A stretch of 64,000 nt of DNA from Gracilaria vermiculophylla (taxonomy: Eukaryota; Rhodophyta; Florideophyceae; Gracilariales; Gracilariaceae), in contig JAHNZQ020003149.1 in NCBI GenBank assembly GCA_019155205.2, positions 269,201 to 333,200 on the forward strand. Reading direction: 5' to 3'. The notes beneath the pieces were generated by a model that saw only the letters and a list, made by a program, of their open reading frames with translations, had not been told where the DNA came from and did no database searches. The translations under genes were made by a program, and so were the position numbers. Within the stretch, counting starts at the first letter, position 1, and each line of letters starts with the position of its first letter. Shown here piece after piece: positions 63,898 to 64,000 of this stretch.

Positions 63898-64000
63898 GCG
63901 TGCGCTGTTTGAATGTTTTTCTCTTTTTGTTTGTTTGTCAATTTTTGTGGGCGTGGTTGGCGTAGTGTTGATTTGTTGCGGCAAGGAGTGCGAAACGGTG

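Overview
The window is nuclear DNA from a eukaryote. A red alga is the best fit, probably a florideophyte of the Chondrus type, but this is an inference. Supporting points: almost all cellular genes are uninterrupted, gene islands alternate with dense LTR-retrotransposon blocks, the last two cholesterol-pathway enzymes are present, and there is a plant/algal TDY-class MAP kinase. Start codons, an initiator tRNA with A1-U72, and GT-AG introns in one gene are all eukaryotic. Two 100-bp runs of N are assembly gaps.

Positions 1-31,600 are a transposon block. From the left: a minus-strand Ty3/gypsy gag running off the window edge; a complete Ty1/copia element (2605-8222) with equal 455-bp LTRs and a perfect ACTGT duplication, apparently inserted into the front of a decayed Tc1/mariner element (to about 9300); a 130-bp LTR with a primer site cut off by gap 1 and a poly-C tract; a 425-bp dispersed repeat; a second copia element (12,234-16,705) with unequal LTRs; a minus-strand chromovirus with a C-terminal chromodomain (about 17,027-23,800); gap 2 and a 39-bp minisatellite; the second 425-bp repeat copy; a possible tRNA-derived SINE; and a third, heavily broken copia element ending in a 130-bp LTR (31,444-31,573).

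Positions 32,900-64,000 are a gene island. In order: D-2-hydroxyglutarate dehydrogenase (-), initiator tRNA-Met (+), a bestrophin-type channel with two predicted ~90-nt introns (-), a membrane glycosyltransferase-like protein (-), sterol C5-desaturase (-) with a decayed tandem copy beside it, an F-box/double-Yippee protein (+), sterol delta7-reductase DHCR7 (+), a TDY MAP kinase (+), a secreted Cys-rich protein (+), a TenA-like protein with a CCHC tail (+), malic enzyme (-) and a bZIP transcription factor (+). Two AT-richer spacers (49.2-52.2 and 54.7-57.4 kb) and one extremely GC-rich spacer (59.0-62.8 kb) hold no recognisable genes.

Functional links: sterol C5-desaturase and DHCR7 catalyse consecutive late steps to cholesterol and lie 4.4 kb apart. 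The initiator tRNA gene matches the primer-binding sites of three LTR families in the same window, two at its anticodon region and one at its 3' end. D-2-HG dehydrogenase and malic enzyme are central carbon enzymes with no evident operon-like tie.
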